Origin: Planctomycetota bacterium
GTDB lineage: Bacteria > Planctomycetota > Planctomycetia > Planctomycetales > Planctomycetaceae
Reading direction: 5' to 3'
Assembly (NCBI GenBank): GCA_018242525.1
Contig: JAFEBS010000008.1
Span: 277,811-341,810 of the forward strand
DNA: 64,000 nt
Shown here: piece after piece, positions 15,857 to 26,230 of the stretch
Layout: each line of letters starts with the position of its first letter
How positions within the stretch are numbered: the stretch's first letter is position 1
Position numbers and translations under genes: made by a program
The notes under the pieces: model-generated
Seen by the model: the letters and a program-made list of their open reading frames with translations, nothing else
What the model was told of the DNA's origin: nothing
Databases searched by the model: none

Positions 15857-17452
15857 ATGATGCACTGGTCGCATTCGATTCTTTGTCTGATCATTCTGGC
15901 TGGGCAGTTTTCGACGCCTCTGTTGGCTGATGAGTCGGCCAAGCCCTATCGCGGAGACTTCTGGCGGCAAACGGTGTCTTTATCGGCCAAGGGCCTGCCG
16001 TTGAACTCCGCCATTGAGGACATCGCCCAGCAGGCCCACGTGAAAGTCGAATGGGACCTCGACGCCTTAAAGCAGATGAACTTTGATGTCGAACAGCCGG
16101 TAACGCTGATCATCGAGCAGGAGACATTTCACGACGCCATTCGCAAACTGGTGCGGTGGAATCAAGCGCCTGGCTGGCAGAAGGTCTCGGAACGCTTTCG
16201 ACGCGGAGTTCTCACCGTTACCTCGTATGCGGCGGACCGACAACAGACGCGGCAGGCTTTGCCGGAATGGTTGCGGACCGTCTATGACAACCACAAGGTC
16301 ACCGCCAGCGTAGACGATGATGATCAGGTCAGATCTCTGTCGGTCACGGGCATTCTGACAGACGAACTGCTGGCCAACATCGGCACGCTGGCCCATCTCC
16401 GGCATTTTGAAATTCACGGTAAAGTGGCCTGCACCCCCGCGGGAACGGCTCCCCTGGCCGGGTTGAACCGCCTGGAATTGTTAGCGTTGTATTTCGGTTC
16501 GCAAACGAGGGACGGTCTGGCCGATGCGATCTTGAACAACGTGGCCCGCCTGAAGTCATTGCGAGAGATTCGATTGAACGAAACCGGCGTCACGGACGCC
16601 GGAATGCAGCAACTCGAAAAGTTGCCGCAACTCACGTCATTGAGAATCTACCAGGAAGGCCGGCTGACAGACGCATCGCTGGCGTCGATCGCAAAGCTGA
16701 AGCGTCTCAAGTCGCTCGAACTCACCAGCCACGTCGGCACAGAGTTGGGACGGATGCGATTCTCAGAGGAGGCTCTCGAATCGCTGTCCAGCCTGCAAGA
16801 ATTAGAGCATTTGCACGTTTCCGGTCATTTGATTCTTCCGCAGATGTTGACGTTTCCCAGGTTGAAATGGTTGGACATCAGCGGGCCGTTGCTGGAAAAA
16901 TCGCTCACAACTCGCATGGCCGCATGTCAGGAACTGGAGTTTCTCAATCTTCACTTCTTGAAAGTCGCTGACGATGCATTGGAACCTTTTGCGGCACATG
17001 CAGGATTGACCCGTCTGACGCTTCGTTCGCGAGACATCTCCGATGCCGGGCTGTCTCCGCTGAAGGACTGTCCGAAGTTATCGGAAATCTGCTTGGAGAC
17101 GCATGGTTTGACAGACAAGTCGTTCGCTCAGTTGGCGGAACTGAAGTCGCTAACGAAGCTCAATGTCAGTTGGAACAAAAACCGCTTCACACAGGACGGC
17201 GTCAAACAACTCGCGAAGTCGCCGAAGCTGGAGACGCTCCATTTGCGGGTTATTCCCTATTCCGGCGGTGTTATAGAAGTCAGCCATTATTCGGTCATCC
17301 CCGCCTCTCGCCGGCTCTTTGACAATCCCCCCATGTTGATTCCGCAAAAGAAACCAACGATTCCGAATTTCGATGTGGATCTCTTGGCCGAGACCTTTCC
17401 GAACACCGACGTCCATCTGGAGATGGACGACTTCGACCCGTCCGATAAATGA
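15857..17452 (+). CDS. Exported STN-like plus leucine-rich-repeat protein
   Basis: A 531-residue protein with a signal peptide (HSILCLIILAGQFSTPLLA). Residues 35-110 resemble the short STN domain of secretins and TonB receptors: VSLSAKGLPLNSAIEDIA, then VTLIIEQETFHDAIRKL. From about residue 150 onward come repeated LRR units of the bacterial 'T.AGL..L..L..L..L.L' kind, for example LPQLTSLRIY, LKRLKSLEL, LTRLTLRSRDISDAGLSPL. The C-terminus is acidic. It is probably a periplasmic or surface binding protein; the partner is unknown. ATG 15857 follows GAGGA with six bases spacing. It appears monocistronic. Confidence 0.82.
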   Translation: MMHWSHSILCLIILAGQFSTPLLADESAKPYRGDFWRQTVSLSAKGLPLNSAIEDIAQQAHVKVEWDLDALKQMNFDVEQPVTLIIEQETFHDAIRKLVRWNQAPGWQKVSERFRRGVLTVTSYAADRQQTRQALPEWLRTVYDNHKVTASVDDDDQVRSLSVTGILTDELLANIGTLAHLRHFEIHGKVACTPAGTAPLAGLNRLELLALYFGSQTRDGLADAILNNVARLKSLREIRLNETGVTDAGMQQLEKLPQLTSLRIYQEGRLTDASLASIAKLKRLKSLELTSHVGTELGRMRFSEEALESLSSLQELEHLHVSGHLILPQMLTFPRLKWLDISGPLLEKSLTTRMAACQELEFLNLHFLKVADDALEPFAAHAGLTRLTLRSRDISDAGLSPLKDCPKLSEICLETHGLTDKSFAQLAELKSLTKLNVSWNKNRFTQDGVKQLAKSPKLETLHLRVIPYSGGVIEVSHYSVIPASRRLFDNPPMLIPQKKPTIPNFDVDLLAETFPNTDVHLEMDDFDPSDK

Positions 17453-18016
17453 AATGCCAGGTATTGTCGTGTCCGGTGCGCAATGGTGTCTGGTCCGCCA
17501 AACGTCCGCCAAACCGACTCAAAGATAGGAAACTCCGGCAAGTAACGCGGTCTGGAATCCCATCGGCAGGATCAGGCCGACCAGCCACGGCAATCCAGGG
17601 CGGCGGGCAGGCAAACCAGAGGACGGCGGGGTACCGGTGACACTGGCCAGCTACCGCGATGCGAGTCGAGCGCCGTTCCGCTCGACACCGACTGCGTGTC
17701 AACTTCTAACCCTGGAGTGCTGCGGCTCGACACCGCACTCCATTCGATGGAAACGACGACTCTCGCATTTCGAAAACCGCCGCTTTCGGACGCGATTCTG
17801 TGATCGAACGCTTTGGGGACGATTGACGTGTGCATTCGCAAGCCGTGCATTCCTTCCCGCCACTGTTTTCATTACACTCCTCGCGGCGCGACGACCTCGG
17901 AATACTCGGTGCTGCGCCCGCCTCGTTGTGTTTTAGCAAAATGGAAATAACTTTCGTCGCTCCAAGATGTTTGGGAGCCGACACGCTCTTTTTTCGCTCA
18001 TTGAGGAGCAATACGC
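17453..18016. other. Intergenic region with one hairpin
   Basis: 564 bases without a supported gene. One inverted repeat (GGAGTG/CACTCC with further pairing inside) lies at 17714-17741 and might act as a terminator or small palindromic repeat, though no T-run follows. The last 20 bases carry a strong GAGGAG ribosome-binding site (18003-18008) for the next gene. No clear promoter was found. Confidence 0.45.
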
Positions 18017-19345
<1,329 letters not shown>

Positions 19346-19358
19346 TCGCTCGACGTCG

Positions 19359-20480
19359 CTAACGACGTTCAGCAACCCAGATGTTGCGGTACAGCACGCG
19401 GCGTCCGAAGGCTTCAAACCAGATCGGGCCATCGGCAGTCTCCGGTCCTTTGAAGCCGTGCGGCGTCGGGCCGTTGACTTCCTGCTTGTCGACTGTCGGA
19501 TGCCCATTCAACTTCGTTGAGATCACTGCCTTCGAGGTCTTCTTTCCTTCACTGTCGAATCGAGGTGCCGTGAAGTCGATGTCGAGTGTCTGCCAAACCA
19601 GCGGCGGCAGGCACGAATTCGGGACGTTGCTCGGATAGGTAAAAACAGTTCCGCAGACACGCGGCGCGTTGTTGTTCTTCGCCACCGGAAACTTCGACGA
19701 CGTGCTGTTCTCATCGAGCAGCTTGCCGCGATGTGGACTCGTCGCGCCAGACAGATCAAAGTCGAAGCCAAAGCTGTCACCGATGGCGACTTCGTAGCGT
19801 GAGAGCATGTAGATGCCCGCATCGGCTCGTCGCCACGGAATGTTCTGCGGCTCCCACCCGGTCATGAACTCTACGTGCAACTGGTAGTCTCGGAACCGCC
19901 GCTTCGTGACGGCCCCGGCGAGCATGTGTCCTTCAAACATCATCGGCGCGGTCAGGCCTTCGATGTCCTTGCGCTCCTCGAACGCGTCCATGTTGGGCGT
20001 CGCACCACCAAACAGCACAAACGCTCCCGCAGGAGGCTGCTGACCGAGCGTCGTACTCTTGCGTTCCACTCGCTTCAACAGTGTCTGTCGCTCACCGCGT
20101 TTCAGCATCAGGCCGTTCTCATCCAGAACCGAACTGACTCCCTCATCCGTCAGCGAACGAAACTCTGCCCGCCCTTGAGACATCGGGGCGCTCTCCAATA
20201 GTCCATAACGCCCCCCGTCCCAACCATCACCCGGTAATCCGCCTTCGAGGACCAGAGCATGAAACGATTTCTCGCCGCGTGTCACGACCTGTACACCGAC
20301 CGACTTCTCGCCGTCCTTGCCAACGTATTCCCCCTGCAACTTCAGCTCGATTCCGATCGCCTGAACGTCGAACAGCTTCCGCGTCGCCTCCTCAGTCGCG
20401 TAGTCCAGCTTCTGCGCCGGAGCCACTGCGGGCCACGCGATGACCAGGCACAGTACCGCAATCGTGACTAACTTTCTCAT
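19359..20480 (-). CDS. Exported DUF1080 (3-keto-disaccharide hydrolase family) protein
   Basis: A 373-residue protein with a signal peptide (VTIAVLCLVIAWPAVAPAQ). The C-terminal 200 residues are a DUF1080 laminarinase-like beta-sandwich: DYQLHVEFMTGWEP, then DAGIYMLSRYEVAIGDSFG, then WQTLDIDFTAPRFD, then a terminal GPIWFEAFGRRVLYRNIWV. Family members cleave 3-keto sugars or bind glycans. Residues 30-170 form a separate beta-rich domain (HALVLEGGLPGDGWDGG) seen in other planctomycete DUF1080 proteins. Catalytic residues cannot be assigned by eye. A perfect 8-bp inverted repeat lies about 50 bp upstream. Confidence 0.87.
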   Translation of the reverse strand: MRKLVTIAVLCLVIAWPAVAPAQKLDYATEEATRKLFDVQAIGIELKLQGEYVGKDGEKSVGVQVVTRGEKSFHALVLEGGLPGDGWDGGRYGLLESAPMSQGRAEFRSLTDEGVSSVLDENGLMLKRGERQTLLKRVERKSTTLGQQPPAGAFVLFGGATPNMDAFEERKDIEGLTAPMMFEGHMLAGAVTKRRFRDYQLHVEFMTGWEPQNIPWRRADAGIYMLSRYEVAIGDSFGFDFDLSGATSPHRGKLLDENSTSSKFPVAKNNNAPRVCGTVFTYPSNVPNSCLPPLVWQTLDIDFTAPRFDSEGKKTSKAVISTKLNGHPTVDKQEVNGPTPHGFKGPETADGPIWFEAFGRRVLYRNIWVAERR

Positions 20481-20923
20481 CTTCTTTCCTTCTGGCAGCG
20501 TTGAAGTGCCGGTTTTCAGGGAAGACCGTGGATCGTGGGACGATCCAGGTCGACGAGTTTTGAGTCTGACGTGTACCAGGAGAATGTCAATTCATGCAGA
20601 TCGCCAAGTCCATGGTCATGTCGAACTCGTTTTCGGTGTCCAGCCATCTGTTCGATCCTCGCATCGATTCATGCGATACTCACCGACCTCTTGCGACCAA
20701 TCCTATTCAAACGTCGTTGATCGACCAAGCCTTTCGGAGAAAATGACAAGACCACAGATGTCGCTGATTCATGGCAAGCCGATGCTGTTGGCACGAACTC
20801 AAGGACGAGGATTCAAGGGCGACATTTTCTGGTTCATCCAACCGTCCCAGGGCGAATGATTGACGGACGAACTTGTCGTAGTCCGCTTTCCGTTCCTCGG
20901 AGTATACGGCAATCCTCTTGTGA
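20481..20923. other. Intergenic region upstream of the DUF1080 gene
   Basis: 443 bases without a supported gene. Apart from the inverted repeat listed separately, I see no repeat or promoter I would defend. The stretch separates two minus-strand units and must hold the promoter of the DUF1080 gene. Confidence 0.4.
20529..20547. promoter_or_regulatory. Perfect inverted repeat, possible operator or hairpin
   Basis: TGGATCGT, three G bases, then ACGATCCA. It lies 49-67 bp upstream of the DUF1080 start and could be an operator or an RNA hairpin in the leader. Function is inferred from position only. Confidence 0.3.
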
Positions 20924-22981
20924 CTAACGCCGCAGAGTTGCCGGAACATCTTCGGGGAGGATTTCCTGAATGAACAGATGAGTTCCCTCTAGTTCCGAGA
21001 AATCGCTGTTGGATTCGTCGATTGCCAGGATCGGCGATTTTTCGAGGGTTCCAATGATCCACGCCGTCGGGGTGCCCATTTGCGAAATCGTGGGGGGAAT
21101 CCGCGACCCGAAGGGCCATCCCGTCGCCACGGTCCGCAGTTGATGGTTGTTATGAAATGTGGTTGAGAATTCCTGTTCGTGATCGACGCCAGACGGCAGA
21201 TTCTTTACTTGTTGCATCGAGTACACATCGATCAGCCCATCCACCGGATTCGGTTGTCGCTGCAGGTAACCTCCATAGTACTGCGTTCGCCCGGCAGAAA
21301 TGGACTCCGCGGGTGAGGCTGCCTGAGACGTGCCGACCACCAGCCAGCAGTTCGTCAGGTCAAAGGGAAGGTGGTTACGCAACTTGACCGTCAACAGTCC
21401 CGAGAGGGGTTGCGGCGGCTTCGTTGCATCCGGTTTGTTGTCGGGGTTCGTTCGTGGCTGGAAATCCAATTCGAAGTCCAGTCGTTGCAACTCACTCCGG
21501 TATGCCACGGCATGACAGCGCCCGTGTCCCCAGAGGGTCATTGGAACATGGATCTGACAGGCATCTTCGGCAACTGGTCCCTGATTCTGCTGCCAGGTGA
21601 ACGGGGAGTACCCACTCGATGGAGGCGAGTAACCATATCCATAGACGTAGCGATTCTGGGTGAGTCCGCTGCCGATGAATTGCAGGTCTGCATGTCTGCC
21701 CGTGACGGCCACCCGGGTGTTGCGGCTTCCCGCGGACTGCACCTCCAGACTCCCGACCTGGATCAATCCGCCAATGCCGGGCTGAGTCACCGTCGTCCAG
21801 ACCAGATCTCCCTTGCTCAACCGCAGATATCCACCCAGCAGGCCGGACAGGATCGATGCGCCGACCACAACGACGATCGTGTATCCGGCAACCTGTCGCT
21901 GGCTGAAACGAAACAGGGCCAGGGCCACGGCGACCAGCAGCGTGTAGAGCGCAAACAGGGCGAAGACCAGGACCCGGTTCCGCAAGGTGCGTCCTTGCCG
22001 CGACTGCGTGAGGTATCCCGCATCCGCAAAGGTGTTGATTTGATTTCGGGCAAGGAATGCCGATGTCACGGCAATGTTCTGTCGCAACTCGGTGCTTTCA
22101 GAACTGAGTAGTGACCCCGAGTAGATCTGGATCGATCCCAATCCAACTCGGTGAACGGTGAATGGGCCTGACTGCGTGGGGATCTCCGCTTGCAGGGGGG
22201 CGGATTCGACGAGTCGATCAACGATCTGCCGTGATTCGTTCTCCACGAAGACGGTTCCTCCCTGGCACACCCATTCGGCGACGGACAGCCACTGCGTGCG
22301 ATTCAAGTCCTTTTCTTCCGCTCCGTCCGGAAACACCATGGCTCGAACAATCACGAGCGGACCGGGATGATTCGGAACCTGCCAGGGCTTGGCCGTCACG
22401 CAGCGAACCGGGTGCCCCGTCAGTCCCGCCACCGTGACATCCAGATTGGACGTCTTGTTCGTGACGGACATTGCGCCTGGCAGTTGCAGGTTTCTGCCAC
22501 CCTCGTCAATAAACAGCGCGACATTGATATTTCGATCGAAAAACTGTCCGGCCGCGATGTTCAGTTCGCGACTCCATAAGATCTTTCCGCCCTGCTCGAG
22601 TGTGGCAGTACATTCGTACCAGTTCGACAACGATTGAATGGACGTGACACGCCGTGAGGCACCCGGCGAAATGAACAGATCGCCGACGGTCACCTCGAAT
22701 CCTCGCATCTGATCGGTCAATTTGAGGACGCCCTCGATGTTGCGGTCAGAACTGTTTTGAAGCAGCAGTGAGATCGGTACAGGAGCAGAACTATCGACAA
22801 TCCCGCCCCAGCCCGCCGTGGCCTCAACCGTCAATCCCGCCGAATCAATATCCCCGATCGATCGGTAGTTTTGTGCCGTCGCGGTTGTTGAAAGAATGAC
22901 GATCAGCAACCCCGCCCGCAGGAGCAGGCTGCCGATTGATCGCGCATCGACTGCCGGGCAGGTGTCCATTGGATCATGCAT
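20924..22981 (-). CDS. Exported/membrane accessory protein of the ABC-2 operon
   Basis: A 685-residue protein with a signal-like helix (LLRAGLLIVILSTTATA), then about 300 residues of beta-rich periplasmic sequence (VPISLLLQNSSDRNIEGVLKL looks like an Ig-like start). Two adjacent transmembrane helices follow near residues 345-395 (VFALFALYTLLVAVALAL and VVVVGASILSGLLGGYL), then a second extracytoplasmic region of about 280 residues. I do not know its family; the gliding-type GldG accessory subunits have a comparable large outside domain but no clear shared motif is seen. ATG 22981 overlaps the permease stop by 8 bp, so it is the third gene of the operon and probably works with the transporter. 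Confidence 0.72.
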   Translation of the reverse strand: MHDPMDTCPAVDARSIGSLLLRAGLLIVILSTTATAQNYRSIGDIDSAGLTVEATAGWGGIVDSSAPVPISLLLQNSSDRNIEGVLKLTDQMRGFEVTVGDLFISPGASRRVTSIQSLSNWYECTATLEQGGKILWSRELNIAAGQFFDRNINVALFIDEGGRNLQLPGAMSVTNKTSNLDVTVAGLTGHPVRCVTAKPWQVPNHPGPLVIVRAMVFPDGAEEKDLNRTQWLSVAEWVCQGGTVFVENESRQIVDRLVESAPLQAEIPTQSGPFTVHRVGLGSIQIYSGSLLSSESTELRQNIAVTSAFLARNQINTFADAGYLTQSRQGRTLRNRVLVFALFALYTLLVAVALALFRFSQRQVAGYTIVVVVGASILSGLLGGYLRLSKGDLVWTTVTQPGIGGLIQVGSLEVQSAGSRNTRVAVTGRHADLQFIGSGLTQNRYVYGYGYSPPSSGYSPFTWQQNQGPVAEDACQIHVPMTLWGHGRCHAVAYRSELQRLDFELDFQPRTNPDNKPDATKPPQPLSGLLTVKLRNHLPFDLTNCWLVVGTSQAASPAESISAGRTQYYGGYLQRQPNPVDGLIDVYSMQQVKNLPSGVDHEQEFSTTFHNNHQLRTVATGWPFGSRIPPTISQMGTPTAWIIGTLEKSPILAIDESNSDFSELEGTHLFIQEILPEDVPATLRR

Positions 22982-24764
22982 GGGCAGCCTCCTGAGGCGG
23001 ATCGGGCAGATACATCTCGCGCAAATCGGAACCGCTGCGACGCATTCGGATCAGCGTCAGGCCCAGCAGGACCGCGTGAACGATGTAAAACGGCAGCGTT
23101 GACACATTGCTGGGAAACGGCCGGCCAAGTTCACCATTAAACAAGACCACTGCGACCATGATTGGTGAGATCATGCCGATGCTGGGGGCGACTTCCGGGA
23201 CCAGGTGAAGGGAGCGGATTTCGTGCGTTTCCATCGCAATCACTGCGATCAGGACCGGCATCCCGCAAATGAAAACGTAATACATGAAGCCGACTCCGAA
23301 GAAGGTTGTGCTGCGGATCCAGGTCAGCAGACACCACCGGCGTTGAAGTGCATAAATCACGATTCCCACGATCGACACAACAATGCTTCCTTCCAGGGGG
23401 ATTCGATAAAAGTCGATCTGTCGGCCCTGCAGAGTGATGGAATCAAGTTCGGGAAAGATGGAATGTTCGCCGCTGCCGGCAAAGTGCTGCTCGTAAAGAA
23501 ACGGCATTGCCATGGAGGCACCCGTCGAAATGAACACAAACAGCAGGAACGCCACTGAGTCCAGCGTGGAGACTGCGACAGTTCGGCCACGCCAGAACGA
23601 CAGCCGCTGATAAGTCGTGTTCTTCCCATGAGAAAACAGGAGAGCCGCCAGGATCAGGCTGACTCCATGGACCAGCAGAAAGCTGGCGTGATGTTGCAGT
23701 GCCCACCAGGGGATCGCGTATTGACTGCGAGGCATTTGAAATGCTGTGCTGCTCGCAACAACAAAATGACCCGCGCCCTCGGACACCATCAACACGCCGA
23801 AGGCCAGCCCCCATCGCAACAATCCTTCATGGCGCAACAGAAAACGGCCGCGGTTCTGATAGAAAAACGCGACTTCCGAGGAACGCTGGATATGCTGCCG
23901 AACCCGGAACCAGCGTTTGCGTCGCGTATCACCTTCGCGGATCACTTCGCCAAACGTGCTGTTTTCCCGAATGATGCCGTACAGGGGGCCCAGGTAAACT
24001 GCGGCCAGCGACAGGCAACTCAGCACCGTCATACCACAGACACACGACAGGAACACCCGGAGGAAATCCTGACCGACAGTCCATTGTGCTCCGGGAATCG
24101 ACGTCAGCAGAGGATGGATCAGGGCAGGAAACGGTGTCACAACAAACGGCTGAATCCGCATCGGGTAGCAACCCAGAATTGAAATACTGGTGGCGGCGAA
24201 AATGACCACCATCGCCGCCAGCAGTTCGTTGAGGTACAGCGACACCCACAACGTGACCAGAGCAAGCGTCATGCAGTACAACCAGACCAGGAACAGGCCG
24301 GCCGCAAAGTAACTCAAATTGACTCCCCCCAGCGTAAAACTCATCACCAGGTAAGGGAGCAGCAGAAACAGGATCAGGGCCAGAAACAGGTTCTGCGAAG
24401 TCGCCTTGCCGATGACGAATCGCAGCGGTGAGATTCCGCTGAGGACAATCTGGTCGAAGTAGCGGCTGATTCTGGGTTCCCAGAACACGGTGACCAGTCG
24501 CAGTGGTATCAGCAGCGTGGCCAACGCTGCCGATCCTCCCAGCAGAATCATCGCGAGCAACTGTCCAAACTCGACATTGTCCGTAAAGTTGCGAACGACC
24601 CGGTCGTCCGCGGCCAGCAGCAACGGCAGGACCAGCATCAGCACCGCACAGTTCAGCAGCAGGCCGATGGTGCCGATGTTGACGCCCGACACCAGCGTGG
24701 CGCGATCCCGGCCAAACGTGGGACTGTCCTGCACAAATTCCAGGATTCGATGTACGGGATTCAT
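22974..24764 (-). CDS. ABC-2 type transporter permease
   Basis: A 596-residue polytopic membrane protein. I count about a dozen hydrophobic helices in two groups separated by a soluble segment (FGEVIREGDTRRKRWFRVRQ), for example LLNCAVLMLVLPLLLAA and NLFLALILFLLLPYLVM. Its start ATG 24764 overlaps the ATPase stop (ATGA), so it is the membrane partner of that ATPase. An export or membrane-remodelling role is typical for such pairs, and cargo is not predictable. A reading frame continues upstream through the ATPase gene in another phase but is not coding. Confidence 0.85.
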   Translation of the reverse strand: MNPVHRILEFVQDSPTFGRDRATLVSGVNIGTIGLLLNCAVLMLVLPLLLAADDRVVRNFTDNVEFGQLLAMILLGGSAALATLLIPLRLVTVFWEPRISRYFDQIVLSGISPLRFVIGKATSQNLFLALILFLLLPYLVMSFTLGGVNLSYFAAGLFLVWLYCMTLALVTLWVSLYLNELLAAMVVIFAATSISILGCYPMRIQPFVVTPFPALIHPLLTSIPGAQWTVGQDFLRVFLSCVCGMTVLSCLSLAAVYLGPLYGIIRENSTFGEVIREGDTRRKRWFRVRQHIQRSSEVAFFYQNRGRFLLRHEGLLRWGLAFGVLMVSEGAGHFVVASSTAFQMPRSQYAIPWWALQHHASFLLVHGVSLILAALLFSHGKNTTYQRLSFWRGRTVAVSTLDSVAFLLFVFISTGASMAMPFLYEQHFAGSGEHSIFPELDSITLQGRQIDFYRIPLEGSIVVSIVGIVIYALQRRWCLLTWIRSTTFFGVGFMYYVFICGMPVLIAVIAMETHEIRSLHLVPEVAPSIGMISPIMVAVVLFNGELGRPFPSNVSTLPFYIVHAVLLGLTLIRMRRSGSDLREMYLPDPPQEAAHA

Positions 24765-25699
24765 GTGACCTTGCCAGCCGTGGATTGCATGAAGATCTCT
24801 TCCAGACTTGGTTCGTCTTCCTGGAATTGAAGCACGCGGATGTCGTGTTTCAGCATCTCTGCCAGGACAAAATTGCGGTTTGGTTCGTCGCTGCCGATGA
24901 TCAGGAATGGTTCCTGCAGTTCGCAGGACGTCACCACGGACAGCGCAGCCAGCAGGTTTCGCGCCCGCGTGGCATCCTCGGACCCGACGCGCAGCTTGAC
25001 CTGTCGCGACGATGTCCGGTGATGCGCACGCAGTGCGTCGAGGTTTCCGTCCAGGACCAGTCGACCCGCCTCGATGATCCCAATCCGATCGCTGATATCC
25101 TCGATGTCCGGCAGGATATGTGAGCTGATAATGATCGTCTTGCCCATGGCGGCCAGTTCGCGCACGATCCCCCGCAATTCCGTCCGGGCCCGGGGATCCA
25201 GTCCACTGGCAGGTTCGTCCAGGACCAGGACCTGAGGGTCGTGCAGCAGGGTCTTGGCGAGCAGCAATCGCTGTCGATTCCCGGTGGACAAACCCTTCAC
25301 CAGGACCCGCTCGCGACCGGACAGATCTGTCAATTGACAGACTTCCTGGATCCGCTGTCGCCGGTCCAGCTTGGGGATGGCGTACAGGCAGCCAAAGTAT
25401 TCCAGGTATTCGCCAATCGTCAGATTCCGCGGGCAGCCAAATTCTGCGGGCATAAAACCCAGGATCTTGCGGACGGCCCGCGGATTCGTGCGAACCGACT
25501 GTCCCTGAATACGGACATCCCCACGATCCGGCACAGCCAGCGACGCAATGATCCGCAACAAAGTCGTCTTTCCGGCACCGTTGGGGCCAATCAGTCCCAG
25601 GGTTTGTCCCCGGTCGATGCACAAGCTGATCCGGTCAACGGCGATCAGGTCATCGAAGCGTTTGGTGACATTGTCGATTTCAACAGTTGCGGTCTCCAA
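24761..25699 (-). CDS. ABC transporter ATP-binding protein (exporter type)
   Basis: A 312-residue single ABC ATPase. Walker A GPNGAGKTTLL is at residues 38-48. The Q-loop region has GFMPAEFG. The signature is atypical (KGLSTGNRQRL in place of LSGGQ..R) but in the right place. Walker B is VLVLDEPASGLDP and the switch His is in IIISSHIL. The C-terminal 90 residues form an accessory domain common in drug and gliding-type exporters. It is the first gene of a three-gene overlapping operon running to 20924. ATG 25699 is the natural start. The MITE-like element lies 33 bp upstream. Confidence 0.9.
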   Translation of the reverse strand: METATVEIDNVTKRFDDLIAVDRISLCIDRGQTLGLIGPNGAGKTTLLRIIASLAVPDRGDVRIQGQSVRTNPRAVRKILGFMPAEFGCPRNLTIGEYLEYFGCLYAIPKLDRRQRIQEVCQLTDLSGRERVLVKGLSTGNRQRLLLAKTLLHDPQVLVLDEPASGLDPRARTELRGIVRELAAMGKTIIISSHILPDIEDISDRIGIIEAGRLVLDGNLDALRAHHRTSSRQVKLRVGSEDATRARNLLAALSVVTSCELQEPFLIIGSDEPNRNFVLAEMLKHDIRVLQFQEDEPSLEEIFMQSTAGKVT

Positions 25700-25722
25700 G
25701 TCTGCTCCCGTCGTCTCGTCCG

Positions 25723-25840
25723 GTTTCAGGTAGCTTTGCCCAACAAATGGGGTCAGCCCCCTGCCACAGGCATCTGATTTGAATAGGAATCACATTGCGA
25801 GGTGGTCAGGCCCCATTTGTTGGGCAAAGCCGTTTCAGGT
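25723..25840. mobile_element. MITE-like palindrome with 9-bp target duplication
   Basis: A 100-bp element (25732-25831) has 20-base perfect terminal inverted repeats: GCTTTGCCCAACAAATGGGG at 25733-25752 and its complement at 25811-25830. It is bracketed by the direct repeat GTTTCAGGT (25723-25731 and 25832-25840), which looks like a target-site duplication. It encodes nothing and would need a transposase in trans. Confidence 0.75.
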
Positions 25841-26163
25841 TCGACTTTAGTGTGAATGTCTTGGTTCATCATACGAGCGCGCCGACTGACTGCAAAGGAA
25901 GCGAAGGGATGGCCCAGGGAATGAGTCCTGTTCGGATCCCTGGCGCAGTATGGGCGATCAATTGCCTCAGCCGTGCAAGCGCCGGGCGCCAGAGACACGC
26001 GTTTCGGCAAGAAGTGTCTACGATTGACGCTGGCGGAGGGGATTGAAAATGCGGTCAGAATTCGGCCGCTTGGACGATTCGTTCTCAGCAGAAATGCCGG
26101 AATACCCTGATGTGGGCAACAGCACAGGCGACTTCAGGCCTACTCGGTCGAATCCGCCGTTGA
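25841..26163. other. Intergenic region between ABC-2 operon and secreted operon
   Basis: About 320 bases downstream of the MITE-like element. No supported gene or repeat is seen. It could hold the enhancer sites expected for the sigma-54 promoter that follows, but I found no clear symmetrical activator site. Confidence 0.4.
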
Positions 26164-26178
26164 TGGCACGAATCTTGC
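26164..26178 (+). promoter_or_regulatory. Sigma-54 (-24/-12) promoter
   Basis: The 15 bases TGGCACG-AATC-TTGC match the RpoN consensus TGGCACR-N4-TTGCW at every position within it, with exactly ten bases between the invariant GG and GC; only the following W is G. It lies 53 bp before the GTG start of the exported operon and points towards it. Transcription would start near 26190 and needs an enhancer-binding activator. Confidence 0.75.
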
Positions 26179-26230
26179 GTTTCCTTTATTTTCGTGTGCC
26201 AATTGGGGTCGTTTCTGCCAAGGAACTCAC

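Noticed and set aside
24765..25622. Upstream extension of the ABC-2 permease frame
   Set aside because: It overlaps the ABC ATPase gene in another phase; the ATGA overlap and the hydrophobic start at 24764 mark the real beginning.
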